The notes under the pieces are model-generated. The model was not told where the DNA came from. It ran no database searches and worked only from the letters and a program-made list of their open reading frames with translations. DNA of 64,000 nt from Paenibacillus agaridevorans (GTDB taxonomy: Bacteria; Bacillota; Bacilli; Paenibacillales; Paenibacillaceae), in NCBI RefSeq assembly GCF_003112455.1, contig NZ_BDQX01000291.1, positions 42,765-106,764 on the forward strand, given 5' to 3'. The position numbers were made by a program, and so were the translations under genes. Positions 34,171 to 42,404 of the stretch are shown here, piece after piece (position 1 is the first letter of the stretch; the number at the start of each line of letters is the position of its first letter).

Positions 34171-35628
34171 ATGGCAGATGCAAAAGCCGCATACAGAACT
34201 TATCAAGTTTGGGTTAAGCCGGGCCATCGACTGTTTGGCTACCTGGATGAAGCATGCCAGAGAGCCAAAAATCTGTACAATACCACGAATTTTTATATTC
34301 GTCAGGTGTTTACGGCATGGGGGCGTCAGGAGGATCTTCAGCCTCTACAACAACAAGTCATGGACACGCTGGCCACGCAGATTGGTGCAATGAATGAACG
34401 ACGGAGCGAGAAAAATCGTTTACACGCATTTGAGCTGCCGTCACCGGAAAAGCCTTTTGTATCGTATGCCTTCCTGGACGCCTTATTCAAAGTGATGGAG
34501 CAAACGGATTATCGCGCACTCCCTGCACAGAGCAGTCAAGGAATCATGAAAGTGGTGTTCCAGAATTGGAAGGCTTTCTTCGCCAGCATGAAGGATTACC
34601 GAAAGCATCCAGAGAAGTACACGGGCAAACCTAACATCCCGGGGTATGCTCGGGGCACAGCTAAGGAAGTTGTGTTTTCTAATCAGGATTGTATCGTTAA
34701 AGGCGGGAGATTTCTTAAGCTTCCCAAGACCAAACTGCAGCTTAACATCGGCAAGCTGGGCCGTACCGAGGGACAGCTGATGCAGGTGCGCGTAGTTCCA
34801 AGCAATGGACGTTACGTCGTCGAACTAGTCTTCACTCGTCCGGTGAAGAAGGAAGAGGAAGTAAATCATTCTGATATACTAATGGACGCAAATGCTCCGC
34901 AATTACTAATGGCCGTTGATTTGGGAGTGGACAATCTTGCAACCATTGTCACGACATCCGGCTCGAAGCCGATGATCGTGAAGGGCAGGATCGTCAAAGC
35001 GATCAATCAATATTACAACAAAATGAAGGCGCACTACACCGGTATCCTTCGTCAAGGCAAGGAACCGCGAGAAGGAATGCATACGTCTAAACGGCTGGAA
35101 CGCTTGCATCTGAAGCGACATCGCCGGATCAAAGACCTGTTCCACAAAGTGAGCCATCACATCATCAAACTGGCTGTGGAACAACGCATTGGCACCATCG
35201 TAATTGGTCATAACGATGGATGGAAACAAGAAACTGCCATGGGACGTCGCAACAATCAATCGTTTTGTCATATTCCGCATCAGATGTTGATAGACATGAT
35301 CCAGTATAAAGCGGAAGAACAAGGGATAACGGTCATCCTGATCGAGGAGGCTTACACATCAAAGGCGAGCTTCTTGGACCAGGATTCGCTACCATGTTAT
35401 GACGAAGGGAGAACCGTTACATTCACCGGCAGACGAATCTGTCGCGGACTGTACCGGAGTCTGAAAGGTTGGATTCATGCCGATGTCAACGGCGCGGCGA
35501 ACATTATGCGCAAAGTATTCCCAAACGTCACTCCACAAGGAGCGAATGGGATAGAGGGGTTGGATGGTAACCAGACCATCAACGTGTCAACTCCGCTGGT
35601 GTTAAGCATCCTGAACAAGTCAGGTTGA
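34171..35628 (+). CDS. tnpB: RNA-guided nuclease TnpB with non-canonical RuvC-II
   Basis: A 485-residue protein starting at ATG 34171 behind GAGGGAGGAGGTGA. An N-terminal OrfB/helical region (about 1-235) precedes a RuvC nuclease: D250 in A-V-D-L-G-V-D-N and D438 in H-A-D-V-N-G-A-A-N. At the place where most TnpB have I-V-I-E-D-L it has I-V-I-G346-H-N-D, while E392/E393 in L-I-E-E-A-Y-T-S-K lie 46-47 residues later and may supply the missing acid. Between E393 and D438 only two cysteines occur, so the usual CxxC pairs of the zinc ribbon are absent. Canonical TnpB cuts DNA guided by an RNA from the element's right end. Length is somewhat above the usual 350-450. Confidence 0.9.
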   Translation: MADAKAAYRTYQVWVKPGHRLFGYLDEACQRAKNLYNTTNFYIRQVFTAWGRQEDLQPLQQQVMDTLATQIGAMNERRSEKNRLHAFELPSPEKPFVSYAFLDALFKVMEQTDYRALPAQSSQGIMKVVFQNWKAFFASMKDYRKHPEKYTGKPNIPGYARGTAKEVVFSNQDCIVKGGRFLKLPKTKLQLNIGKLGRTEGQLMQVRVVPSNGRYVVELVFTRPVKKEEEVNHSDILMDANAPQLLMAVDLGVDNLATIVTTSGSKPMIVKGRIVKAINQYYNKMKAHYTGILRQGKEPREGMHTSKRLERLHLKRHRRIKDLFHKVSHHIIKLAVEQRIGTIVIGHNDGWKQETAMGRRNNQSFCHIPHQMLIDMIQYKAEEQGITVILIEEAYTSKASFLDQDSLPCYDEGRTVTFTGRRICRGLYRSLKGWIHADVNGAANIMRKVFPNVTPQGANGIEGLDGNQTINVSTPLVLSILNKSG

Positions 35629-35688
35629 GACATCAGAAACCTCCACTTCAACCGAAGCGTTAGCAACGGTAAGTGGTGGGAGTATTCA
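35480..35688 (+). ncRNA. Predicted omega (re)RNA scaffold of TnpB
   Basis: In characterised TnpB systems the guide RNA comes from the 3' end of tnpB and the right element end, with the guide copied from flanking DNA. Here the region ends in a strong stem-loop (CTCCACTT/AAGTGGTGGGAG with an inner ACCG/CGGT stem) immediately before host DNA that contains gene remnants. Boundaries are inferred from analogy. Confidence 0.4.
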
Positions 35689-35718
35689 TGGTGCCGCTTT
35701 TTTGCTGTGAAACGATGA

Positions 35719-35793
35719 TTAATCCTCCGTTCTGTATTCCAGCAGATCTCCGGGCTGGCAGTCCAACGCCCTGCAGATCGACTCCAATGTCGA
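35719..35793 (-). pseudogene. Remnant of an Xre/Cro-type HTH regulator (C-terminus)
   Basis: The minus strand reads TLESICRALDCQPGDLLEY and then R-T-E-D and a stop (35719-35721). This is the characteristic end of small Cro/C1-type HTH repressors (YozG-like). Similarity stops near 35793, exactly where the oppositely oriented pxpC remnant begins, so the gene is 5'-truncated. Confidence 0.65.
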
Positions 35794-36002
35794 CGTGCTG
35801 CTCGCGGATCGCCAGACGACAGGCGGCTACCCCCGCATCGCGCATGTCGCGACCGTCGACATCCCGGATGTTCGCTCAGCTGCGGCCGGGCACGGAGGTT
35901 TGTTTCGAGCGCATCACACATGCAGAAGCCGAGAGTTTGCTGTTGGCATCGGAGAAGGACTACCGCATGCTAAAAACGGCGATCGCGCTCAAATTCCGAT
36001 AG
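35789..36002 (+). pseudogene. pxpC: Frameshifted C-terminal remnant of 5-oxoprolinase subunit C (KipA/PxpC)
   Basis: One frame reads V-D-V-L-L-A-D-R-Q-T-T-G-G-Y-P-R-I-A-H-V (35789 onward), the hallmark of the KipA/biotin-dependent carboxylase-like C-terminal domain. After about 35865 the match moves to another frame (FAQLRPGTEVCFERITHAEA to stop 36002), so there is a frameshift. Only about 70 codons of a roughly 330-codon gene remain. The intact gene would provide the PxpC subunit of 5-oxoprolinase. Confidence 0.75.
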
Positions 36003-36018
36003 CGCGACCGCCGTTTTT
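35972..36018 (+). terminator. Terminator spanning the end of the pxpC remnant
   Basis: AAAAACGGCG-a-TCGCGCT (35972-35989) pairs with AGCGCGA-c-CGCCGTTTTT (36001-36018), a near-perfect 17-bp stem that includes the last codons and stop of the remnant. It is symmetric and can also serve the minus-strand gene ending at 36038. Confidence 0.85.
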
Positions 36019-36037
36019 CCGGGGCAGTTTTATTTTT

Positions 36038-37117
36038 TTATTTGAAAAACAAAAAATGAGTAGGCAGCTTGCGCAACGATCCGTCCGACGGCTTGTTAAT
36101 AAGCTTGCCGTTAAAGACAAGCGATGAGGACCCGCCTCCGTCCAGATTATAAGCGTCTATCGCGCCATAACCCTTTAGCAAGTCCTGGAGTTCCCCGAGC
36201 GTCGCGCCGGAGCTCCCTGCTTCATTGTACCCGTCCGTAACGAGAATGAGCAGTTGATCGTCCTTGTAGTTCGCGATGACGGTACGCGGCGCACGGCGAG
36301 GACTGACCTGCCACTTGAGCGGAATGCTCTGGGCGGCTCCCCCGCGCAGCAAGACGGGGACGAAGGAAGCGCCGTATTTTGGCTTCAGGGCGTCCAACTT
36401 GTCCTTGCTGGCGAATTTGCCGCCGATCAATTTGTTTTTATCGTTCATCCCGACAAAAAACAAATCCGAATAAGAAGCTTCGAAGCCGGTCACATATTTG
36501 CCGTCCACGATCGTGTTGCTCAGCGGGTAACGTTTGCCGCCGCCGTCGGCGAAGCCGCCCGCATTGACGCCGACCGCCGCCTTATGCGACTGGACGGCTT
36601 GCATCGTAGTCTGGGCTTGTCCGATCTCTGAGCCGCCGAGCACCATCTTCATGGCATCGCCTGACTTCAGCTTGATCTTGACCGCGTAACTCTTAAACGA
36701 ATCGTTGCTCAGATAGAACAGCTGAGCGCGAAGCTTGTCCGTATCGATCGTGGCGGAAGGCTTGCCGAGCTTCGACGTAATCTTCGCGTCGTAGATAGCG
36801 AGCGGCCTTGCCGCTTGCGTGGCGGCAAGCTTGGAAATTGCGGTCATCTCCGCGTTGGTTCTATTGTACAAATCGAGCTGTTTCTTGATGGACTCTCCGG
36901 TTCCTATAGCCGTTTCGCGAGCGGCATCCAGTCCGCCGTAAGCTTCCGATAACAGAGCCTCCGGTCTGGCGAGCGGTTCGGAGGAGGCAAACTCCGCTCC
37001 GTCAAGTCCCGAGAGCTGGACGGCCATTCCACTGGCGATAAGCCAAATCAAGATGCCGACGAAGGGCGACAAGGCGAGAAGCGCCGTGCGATTCAACGTT
37101 TTGGCCGTGATGTTCAT
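36038..37117 (-). CDS. NAGPA-domain (phosphodiester glycosidase family) protein
   Basis: A 359-residue exported or membrane-anchored protein with one hydrophobic segment at residues about 10-32. Residues about 120-355 carry the NAGPA/DUF2233 fold: A-A-V-G-V-N-A-G-G-F, RAPRTVIANYKDDQLLILVT, D-G and A-I-D-A-Y-N-L-D-G-G-G-S-S. Relatives in Firmicutes hydrolyse phosphodiester-linked sugars or act on cell-wall polymers. Its start overlaps the stop of a small coiled-coil membrane protein by 4 bases (ATGA), so the two are translationally coupled. Substrate unknown, plausibly an envelope polysaccharide. Confidence 0.85.
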   Translation of the reverse strand: MNITAKTLNRTALLALSPFVGILIWLIASGMAVQLSGLDGAEFASSEPLARPEALLSEAYGGLDAARETAIGTGESIKKQLDLYNRTNAEMTAISKLAATQAARPLAIYDAKITSKLGKPSATIDTDKLRAQLFYLSNDSFKSYAVKIKLKSGDAMKMVLGGSEIGQAQTTMQAVQSHKAAVGVNAGGFADGGGKRYPLSNTIVDGKYVTGFEASYSDLFFVGMNDKNKLIGGKFASKDKLDALKPKYGASFVPVLLRGGAAQSIPLKWQVSPRRAPRTVIANYKDDQLLILVTDGYNEAGSSGATLGELQDLLKGYGAIDAYNLDGGGSSSLVFNGKLINKPSDGSLRKLPTHFLFFK

Positions 37118-37545
37118 TTAAGCACGTCCAAGCTTTTTTTCAATTCGTCCAGTTGCTTCTTGACCTCGTTAAGCTGAGTATATAGCTTGTTGCTATTATC
37201 GGTCTTGGTATCGGCGTTATCCTTGGTAAACGTAAGCAGTTCATTTAAAGCGTCGATCTTGCCTTTAAGCTCCGTCATTTCGGCCGCATAGCCGGCATCC
37301 AGATCCGCAAGCTTGGCGTCGTACGCCTGCTGCATCACCTGGAGTTGAGCGGAGGTTTGCCGTTCGATATCCGCCGTAATATCCTGTTGCATCCGATCCG
37401 TGTACCACTTCGCCATATAGAAGCCGCCGCCGATGAGCACCGCCCATACGGATACGAACACGACGAGCGACACTACGCTTCTTCGCCTGCGCGTCGCATG
37501 CTCCTGACGGCTTGCAAGGTTGCTTTCCAAACTTACTTCATTCAT
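37114..37545 (-). CDS. Small membrane protein with coiled coil
   Basis: A 143-residue protein. Basic N-terminus (R-R-R-R), one transmembrane helix at about 24-46 (VVSLVVFVSVWAVLIGGGFY), then an extended extracytoplasmic helix to the C-terminus with heptad-like Leu spacing (LYTQLNEVKKQLDELKKSLD). GAGGTGAATGAATAG lies upstream on the minus strand. It probably forms a complex with the NAGPA-domain protein encoded just downstream. No family is recognised. Confidence 0.75.
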   Translation of the reverse strand: MNEVSLESNLASRQEHATRRRRSVVSLVVFVSVWAVLIGGGFYMAKWYTDRMQQDITADIERQTSAQLQVMQQAYDAKLADLDAGYAAEMTELKGKIDALNELLTFTKDNADTKTDNSNKLYTQLNEVKKQLDELKKSLDVLK

Positions 37546-37774
37546 CTATTCATTCACCTCTCAAGCCTGAATTATGTGTCGCCGCGGATGAACGAACCGT
37601 TGTGTGCAATATTGCCCCTGTCCCTTTTTGCCTACCAGTAAGGACGCTTTTTATGCCGAAAGGTTGCGAATGTCATCTTATTGTAACAAAGAGGGGCGCG
37701 GCGTCCTTGGTTTTCGAAAGTGCAAATGTTGGTTTATAATAGAGACATGTTAGCAGAAAGGTGAGGTGGCAACC

Positions 37775-38743
37775 ATGGCAGAACAACAATCGAACCAGTA
37801 CGAGAAGGTCGCATTCGCGGGCGGATGCTTCTGGTGCATGGTGACGCCGTTCGAGGAAATGCCGGGCATCGTCTCGGTCGTATCCGGTTATATAGGCGGT
37901 CATACCGTCAACCCGACGTACGAGGAGGTTTGCTCCGAAACGACTGGACATGCGGAAGCCGTGCTGATCACTTATGATCCGGCGGTATTCCCGTTCCGGA
38001 AGTTGCTCGGCATCTTCTGGCAGCAGATCGATCCGACCGATGCAGGCGGCCAGTTCCACGACCGCGGCGAATCATATCGCACGGGTATCTTCTATTACAC
38101 GGAGGAGCAGCGGCAGGAGGCAGAGGCTTCCAAGGCCGAGCTTGCAAGCAGCGGACGCTTCGACAAGCCGATCGTGACGGAGATTACGGAGGCGGAAGTC
38201 TTTTACCCTGCAGAGGAGTACCATCAGGATTATCACAACAAGAATCCGTTCCGTTACAAAATGTACCGCAGAGGCTCCGGCCGCGACGCCTTTATCGCGG
38301 AGCATTGGTCGGCAAAGAAGGACCAGCAGGAACTGAAGCGAAAGCTGACCCCCATTCAATACAACGTGACGCAGGAGAACGGGACGGAACGTCCGTTCAC
38401 TGGCGAATACTGGGATCATACGGAGGACGGCATCTACGTCGACATCGTGTCGGGCGAGCCGTTGTTCAGCTCCAAGGACAAGTACGACGCGGGCTGCGGC
38501 TGGCCGAGCTTTACGAAGCCGCTTCAGAAAGCCGCGGTGACGGAGCATACGGATTCGAGCCACTTCATGGTTCGCGTCGAGGTGCGGAGCAGGGAAGGCG
38601 ACTCCCATCTCGGCCATGTCTTCGAAGATGGTCCGCAACCGACTGGGCTGCGGTACTGCATTAATTCGGCTTCCCTCCGGTTCGTGCCGAAGGAAAAGCT
38701 TGCCGAAGAAGGATATGGCGAATACGCTTATTTGTTCAACTAA
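37775..38743 (+). CDS. msrAB: Fused peptide-methionine sulfoxide reductase MsrA/MsrB
   Basis: A 322-residue bifunctional repair enzyme. The start is ATG 37775 with AAAGGTGAGG upstream; GTG 37766 overlaps that site. The MsrA half (about 1-170) has FAGGCFWCM with the catalytic Cys, and Y-H-Q-D-Y. The MsrB half (about 180-322) has the [14 protein letters not shown] and [11 protein letters not shown] motifs, including the resolving/catalytic Cys. It reduces both S and R sulfoxides of methionine in proteins. No signal peptide, so it is cytoplasmic. A TATAAT at 37735-37740 is a likely -10 box. This domain order is common in Firmicutes. Confidence 0.95.
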   Translation: MAEQQSNQYEKVAFAGGCFWCMVTPFEEMPGIVSVVSGYIGGHTVNPTYEEVCSETTGHAEAVLITYDPAVFPFRKLLGIFWQQIDPTDAGGQFHDRGESYRTGIFYYTEEQRQEAEASKAELASSGRFDKPIVTEITEAEVFYPAEEYHQDYHNKNPFRYKMYRRGSGRDAFIAEHWSAKKDQQELKRKLTPIQYNVTQENGTERPFTGEYWDHTEDGIYVDIVSGEPLFSSKDKYDAGCGWPSFTKPLQKAAVTEHTDSSHFMVRVEVRSREGDSHLGHVFEDGPQPTGLRYCINSASLRFVPKEKLAEEGYGEYAYLFN

Positions 38744-38819
38744 GCCAGACCAATATCAGAGTAACAGCTGTATTTTTTTGAGGGTTAACCAAACATGGGC
38801 ACAGAAGGAGACTGGAGCA

Positions 38820-39443
38820 ATGAGCATGGAAACACCCGCAACGAATGCGCCTGTAGAGCGCAAGTCTATGGACGTCTTGGAGGCCATACGCACGCGCCGT
38901 TCCATCGGCAGAGTGAAAAGCGATCCGGTGGATCGCGCGGTCATCGAGGAACTGCTGGAAGCGGCAAGTTGGGCGCCCAGCCACTTCAACACGCAGCCTT
39001 GGCGCTTCATCGTCATGACGGGCGACGGAAGAGCGGCGCTTGGCGAAGGGTACGCCAATGTGGCCAAGTCGGGCTGGCCCGAGATGAGTGCCGAGGAGTT
39101 AGAGGCGAAGCTGCAGAAGGAGCGGGCCAAAGCGTACCGTTCGCCCGTTGTCATCGCGGCTGTTTACTCCAAGTCGGAGGACTCGCGCGCCGTATATTCG
39201 GAAGAATTGGCGGCTGCCCAGGCTGCCGTTCAGAACCTGCTGCTTGCAGCACACGCCCATGGCTTGGGAGCGATTTGGCGCTCTGGCGAGCCGATGTACA
39301 ATCCGTTGATGCGCAGCGCGCTTGGATTAACGGAAGGCAAGGAAGAGCTGACCGGCCTCATCTACTTAGGTTATCCGGATATGGCGCCTCCTGCGCAAAA
39401 GCGCGCGCCGATCTCGGAGAAGACGGTGTGGCTGGAAGCTTGA
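38820..39443 (+). CDS. Nitroreductase family FMN-dependent oxidoreductase
   Basis: A 207-residue flavoprotein. ATG 38820 is preferred, with AAGGAG ten bases upstream; a long in-frame extension upstream lies over the msrAB 3' end and is unlikely to be translated. FMN-contact motifs are present: A-I-R-T-R-R-S-I, A-S-W-A-P-S-H-F-N-T-Q-P-W-R-F and G-L-G-A-I-W-R-S-G near the C-terminus, ending in G-Y-P-D-M-A-P. Members reduce nitro compounds or quinones with NAD(P)H; the physiological substrate is unknown. A strong terminator follows. Confidence 0.92.
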   Translation: MSMETPATNAPVERKSMDVLEAIRTRRSIGRVKSDPVDRAVIEELLEAASWAPSHFNTQPWRFIVMTGDGRAALGEGYANVAKSGWPEMSAEELEAKLQKERAKAYRSPVVIAAVYSKSEDSRAVYSEELAAAQAAVQNLLLAAHAHGLGAIWRSGEPMYNPLMRSALGLTEGKEELTGLIYLGYPDMAPPAQKRAPISEKTVWLEA

Positions 39444-39469
39444 TCGATTGGTGAATTTGCATTGGAATT

Positions 39470-39504
39470 CCCTACTCCCGCCTGATGGCGGGGTAGGGCT
39501 TTTT
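39470..39504 (+). terminator. Terminator after nitroreductase gene
   Basis: CCCTACTCCCGCC (39470-39482) pairs with GGCGGGGTAGGG (39487-39498) around TGAT, followed by CTTTTT. Confidence 0.93.
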
Positions 39505-39539
39505 GCGGTTTAGCGACGCTCCTGTTTACCATTTCCGCT

Positions 39540-39607
39540 CTATCAAATATGGAAAAGATTTGATAGAATAGGAGGTACCTTGGTTCGAATGAGACCAAAG
39601 ACCTATT
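39540..39607 (+). promoter_or_regulatory. Palindromic operator and leader hairpin ahead of TraB/GumN gene
   Basis: CTATCAAAT (39540-39548) and ATTTGATAG (39558-39566) form a perfect inverted repeat with a 9-base spacer, overlapping a possible -10 box TAGAAT (39564-39569). Just downstream AATAGG (39567-39572) and CCTATT (39602-39607) enclose a CTTGGT/ACCAAAG stem in the leader. The bound regulator is unknown. Confidence 0.45.
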
Positions 39608-39633
39608 AAATAGATAGAGGAGAGAGCCGGCAG

Positions 39634-40872
39634 ATGAAACGTTTTACGGCATTTATCGCAGCACTATTACTATCTTTAAGCTTGGCCACCGGCGCATCGG
39701 CGGCCACGCCAACGCCTCCCTCCATCTGGATTGACGGACAGCCGGTCAAGTTCGGCGAACAGAAGCCGTTTATCGAGAATGGCGTTACTTTCGTCCCGGT
39801 TCGCATGCTGCTGGAGGAGCTGGCTTTCGAGCTGGATTGGAACGAAAAGCTGAGAGTCGTTACGGCGACCGGCGAGAAGGCAACCATCATCCTGGAGATC
39901 GACCGCAAGACGGCGTATGTCAATTCCAAGCCGCAAGAGCTGGACGCTGCGCCCAAGATCCTCAACAAGACTACATACGTGCCGCTGCGATTTATCATTA
40001 GCGCATCCGGCTACGAGATCGAATGGCTGGAGGACATTCGCGCGGTGCTCATTGACACGATCCAAGAGAGCCGCGGCTTTATGTACAAGGTGGAGAACGG
40101 CGAAAACGTCGTTTACCTGCTTGGTTCCATCCACGTCGGCAACGATGCGATGTATCCTCTTCGCGACGAAATCACGGATGCCTTCCAGGAAGCGGACTTC
40201 TTGTCAGTGGAAGTGAACGGAGAATCGGATGAGGTTGATTATGAGAAGCTGCTAGGTAATCTCGGTTACTATAAGGACGGTACGACGCTTCGCAATCATT
40301 TGTCTACGGAAGGGTACGAAGCAGTCGTGCAACTCTTGACGGATCTGGAGCTGGAAACCAACACGCTTGATACGCTCAAACCTTGGTTCGCATCGTTTGT
40401 TCTGGACAGCTGGCTTCAAGAGGATTCGGAATTCGAAGCGGAGCTTGGCATCGATCAATATTTTATGGATCAAGCTATCAAGAAGGAAATTCCGATTTTG
40501 GAGCTGGAGTCGGCGGAGCTGCAATACAGAATGTTCGATAATTTCTCGGCCGAGCTGCAGGAAGGGATGCTCATGGGTTCCGTCTATGGCTTCTATAACG
40601 AAAGCGACAGCGTGCAGGATTTGTCTTCCATGTGGGTGGACGGGGATATCGAGATGCTGACCGAGCTCGCGGAAGATTCGAAGTCGAACGAGGAATATTA
40701 CAACGCTGTCCTGAGGGACCGCAACGTGGGAATGGCAGAAGGTATCGACGGCTACTTGAACAACAAGGAAGCTTCAACGTTCTTTGTCGTCGTAGGTGCT
40801 CTGCACCTGCCCGGCGAGGACGGAGTAGTCGCGCTTCTGGAAGAGATGGGCTACACCGTTACCCGCATCTGA
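39634..40872 (+). CDS. Secreted stalk-domain protein with TraB/GumN domain
   Basis: A 412-residue exported protein with GAGGAGAGAG ahead of ATG 39634. Signal peptide about 1-24 (cleavage near A-S-A-A). Residues about 28-130 are a copper-amine-oxidase N-terminal ('stalk') domain (SIWIDGQPVKFGEQKPFIEN; V-P-V-R-M-L-L-E-E; Y-V-P-L-R-F-I). The rest is a TraB/GumN domain with V-Y-L-L-G-S-I-H-V-G near residue 160 and V-V-G-A-L-H-L-P-G-E-D-G-V near the end; the His/Glu residues there are thought to make these proteins metallopeptidase-like. The enzymatic role is unproven. Confidence 0.9.
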   Translation: MKRFTAFIAALLLSLSLATGASAATPTPPSIWIDGQPVKFGEQKPFIENGVTFVPVRMLLEELAFELDWNEKLRVVTATGEKATIILEIDRKTAYVNSKPQELDAAPKILNKTTYVPLRFIISASGYEIEWLEDIRAVLIDTIQESRGFMYKVENGENVVYLLGSIHVGNDAMYPLRDEITDAFQEADFLSVEVNGESDEVDYEKLLGNLGYYKDGTTLRNHLSTEGYEAVVQLLTDLELETNTLDTLKPWFASFVLDSWLQEDSEFEAELGIDQYFMDQAIKKEIPILELESAELQYRMFDNFSAELQEGMLMGSVYGFYNESDSVQDLSSMWVDGDIEMLTELAEDSKSNEEYYNAVLRDRNVGMAEGIDGYLNNKEASTFFVVVGALHLPGEDGVVALLEEMGYTVTRI

Positions 40873-40894
40873 TTGTTTCAACCTCGAAATGGCA

Positions 40895-40946
40895 ACAAAC
40901 AAGGCTGTCCCTTAGGTTAAAGACCTCATGGGACAGCCTTGTTTGT
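40895..40946 (+). terminator. Bidirectional terminator between TraB-like and GH18 genes
   Basis: ACAAACAAGGCTGTCCC (40895-40911) pairs perfectly with GGGACAGCCTTGTTTGT (40930-40946). The stem is 17 bp with no long T-run and serves both converging genes. Confidence 0.85.
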
Positions 40947-40965
40947 CTTTATCTTCGCTTACTAA

Positions 40966-42252
40966 TTACCGGACATATTTTTTGATCGTAAAGTTCTCGC
41001 CTAGGACGAACCAGTTCTGCGGGAAAGAGACGCCAAGCACCCAATAGCTCACTCCGCGCAGCCCAAGCCGCTTTACGACGTCGAACTTCGCCTGGACGCT
41101 GCGCGCATCCTCGAACCAGACGACATGCTGGGCGCCCTGCTCGTCATAATAATAGAAGAACGGCGACTGAGACTCTTCGTCGTACTCAATTTCTGCGCCG
41201 TATTTCGCCGCTCGCTCCACGGCCGCGAAAGGGCTGACCGTCGGCGCCCATCGGCCGCCCGAGACGTATGGAAGCGTCCAGTCATAGCCGTACAGCGGCA
41301 TGCCCATGACGACCTTGTTAGCCGGGATGACGCTAAGCGCGTAATTGACGACCTTTAGCACTTCGTTTAGAGGAGCGACGGCTCTCGGAGGTCCGCCGGA
41401 CCAGCCCCATTCGTAGGTCATCAGAATGACAAAGTCGAGAATGCGCCCGTGTGCTTCGTAATCATGCGCCTCGTACAACGTGCCCGTTTGCGTGGCGGAC
41501 AGCTTGGGCGCAAGCGCGGAGGAGACGAGATAGCCTTGCGGGCGCAGCGTGTCGACAAGCTTTTGCAGGAAAGCGTTATACAACTCTTTGTCGGCAGGCG
41601 GTACATATTCGAAGTCTACGTTCAGCGCCATATAGCCGTTCTGCGCCATAACGGCGACGATACCCGCGATGACGCGATTTTGAACCGCCTCATCGGCTAC
41701 GACGGCATGGGCGATATCGGGACTGAAGTTGCCGTCCACGAAATTCGTGATCACCATCATGGGAGCGGCCCGCTTTGCGTATGCCGCGGCGATGATCGCC
41801 GTATCGTCCAGCGGCCTGAGACTTCCATCGGGCTGAACCCGATAGCTGAACGGGCTCAGAAAGGTCAAATATTCTCCGATTTCGTTCACGATGGCCACGC
41901 CGTTCTGCTCCAGCTTCTCGGTATAGGCATTGACTTCGATAACCGGCTTGGCCGTGGTCGGAATTTTCAGCATCTGGCCGGGGTAAATAAGAGCGGGATT
42001 CCGAATGCCGTTGGCGGATGCGAGCTCCTGGAGCGTGACTCCGTATCGTTGGCCAATCTGCCATAACGATTCGCCTGCGAGCACCTTGTGAGAAGCGGGA
42101 GACGGCTCCGTCGGCACGATGACAGCCTGCCCGATGACCAATATGCTTTGCTCAGACAAGCCGTTTGCGACGAGAATATGCGACAAAGGAACGCCGTAGT
42201 TTTGAGACAGCTTCCATAGCGAGTCCCCGTTCTTGACGGTATGAATGATCAA
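40966..42252 (-). CDS. sleL: LysM-GH18 spore cortex-lytic enzyme (SleL/YaaH-like)
   Basis: A 428-residue protein, the usual SleL length, without an obvious signal peptide. Two LysM repeats occupy residues about 1-45 (IHTVKNGDSLWKLSQNYGVP) and 50-95 (VLAGESLWQIGQRYGVTLQE). A GH18 chitinase-fold domain follows, with V-D213-F-E215 holding the catalytic Glu and late motifs Y-E-W-G-W-S-G-G-P and G-M-P-L-Y-G-Y-D-W. SleL acts as an N-acetylglucosaminidase on cortex peptidoglycan during spore germination, so the organism is probably a spore former. It is divergent from the pur operon. Confidence 0.92.
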   Translation of the reverse strand: MIIHTVKNGDSLWKLSQNYGVPLSHILVANGLSEQSILVIGQAVIVPTEPSPASHKVLAGESLWQIGQRYGVTLQELASANGIRNPALIYPGQMLKIPTTAKPVIEVNAYTEKLEQNGVAIVNEIGEYLTFLSPFSYRVQPDGSLRPLDDTAIIAAAYAKRAAPMMVITNFVDGNFSPDIAHAVVADEAVQNRVIAGIVAVMAQNGYMALNVDFEYVPPADKELYNAFLQKLVDTLRPQGYLVSSALAPKLSATQTGTLYEAHDYEAHGRILDFVILMTYEWGWSGGPPRAVAPLNEVLKVVNYALSVIPANKVVMGMPLYGYDWTLPYVSGGRWAPTVSPFAAVERAAKYGAEIEYDEESQSPFFYYYDEQGAQHVVWFEDARSVQAKFDVVKRLGLRGVSYWVLGVSFPQNWFVLGENFTIKKYVR

Positions 42253-42404
42253 GACAATGACCTCCTTGTATATTCGGTACGTCCCGTTAAACCTTATCTC
42301 TATATGTATTCAGAAGAACATGTACCTAGACGAAGGATGGAAGAAATGGGGATTCGAGCCCCAAAGAAGAGGCGATTGACGGGGCTATTGAGCAATATTG
42401 AGAA

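Larger units (their letters stand above)
34020..35690 (+). mobile_element. TnpB-only IS element (IS200/IS605 superfamily, IS1341-like)
   Basis: One tnpB gene flanked by related subterminal stem-loops, without a Y1 transposase. Left: CGCCGA (34022-34027) with TCGGCG (34061-34066) around CTCCCACTT-CTTC-AAGTGGCGAG. Right: CTCCACTT (35641-35648) with AAGTGGTGGGAG (35671-35682) around ACCG/CGGT. The shared CTCC(C)ACTT supports these being the element ends. The exact tips are not resolved; no terminal inverted repeat or target duplication is expected for this superfamily. It must be mobilised by a transposase in trans, if at all. Confidence 0.7.

Noticed and set aside
38616-38819. N-terminal extension of the nitroreductase into the msrAB 3' end
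   Set aside because: It overlaps conserved msrAB codons in another frame, and a good ribosome site precedes ATG 38820.
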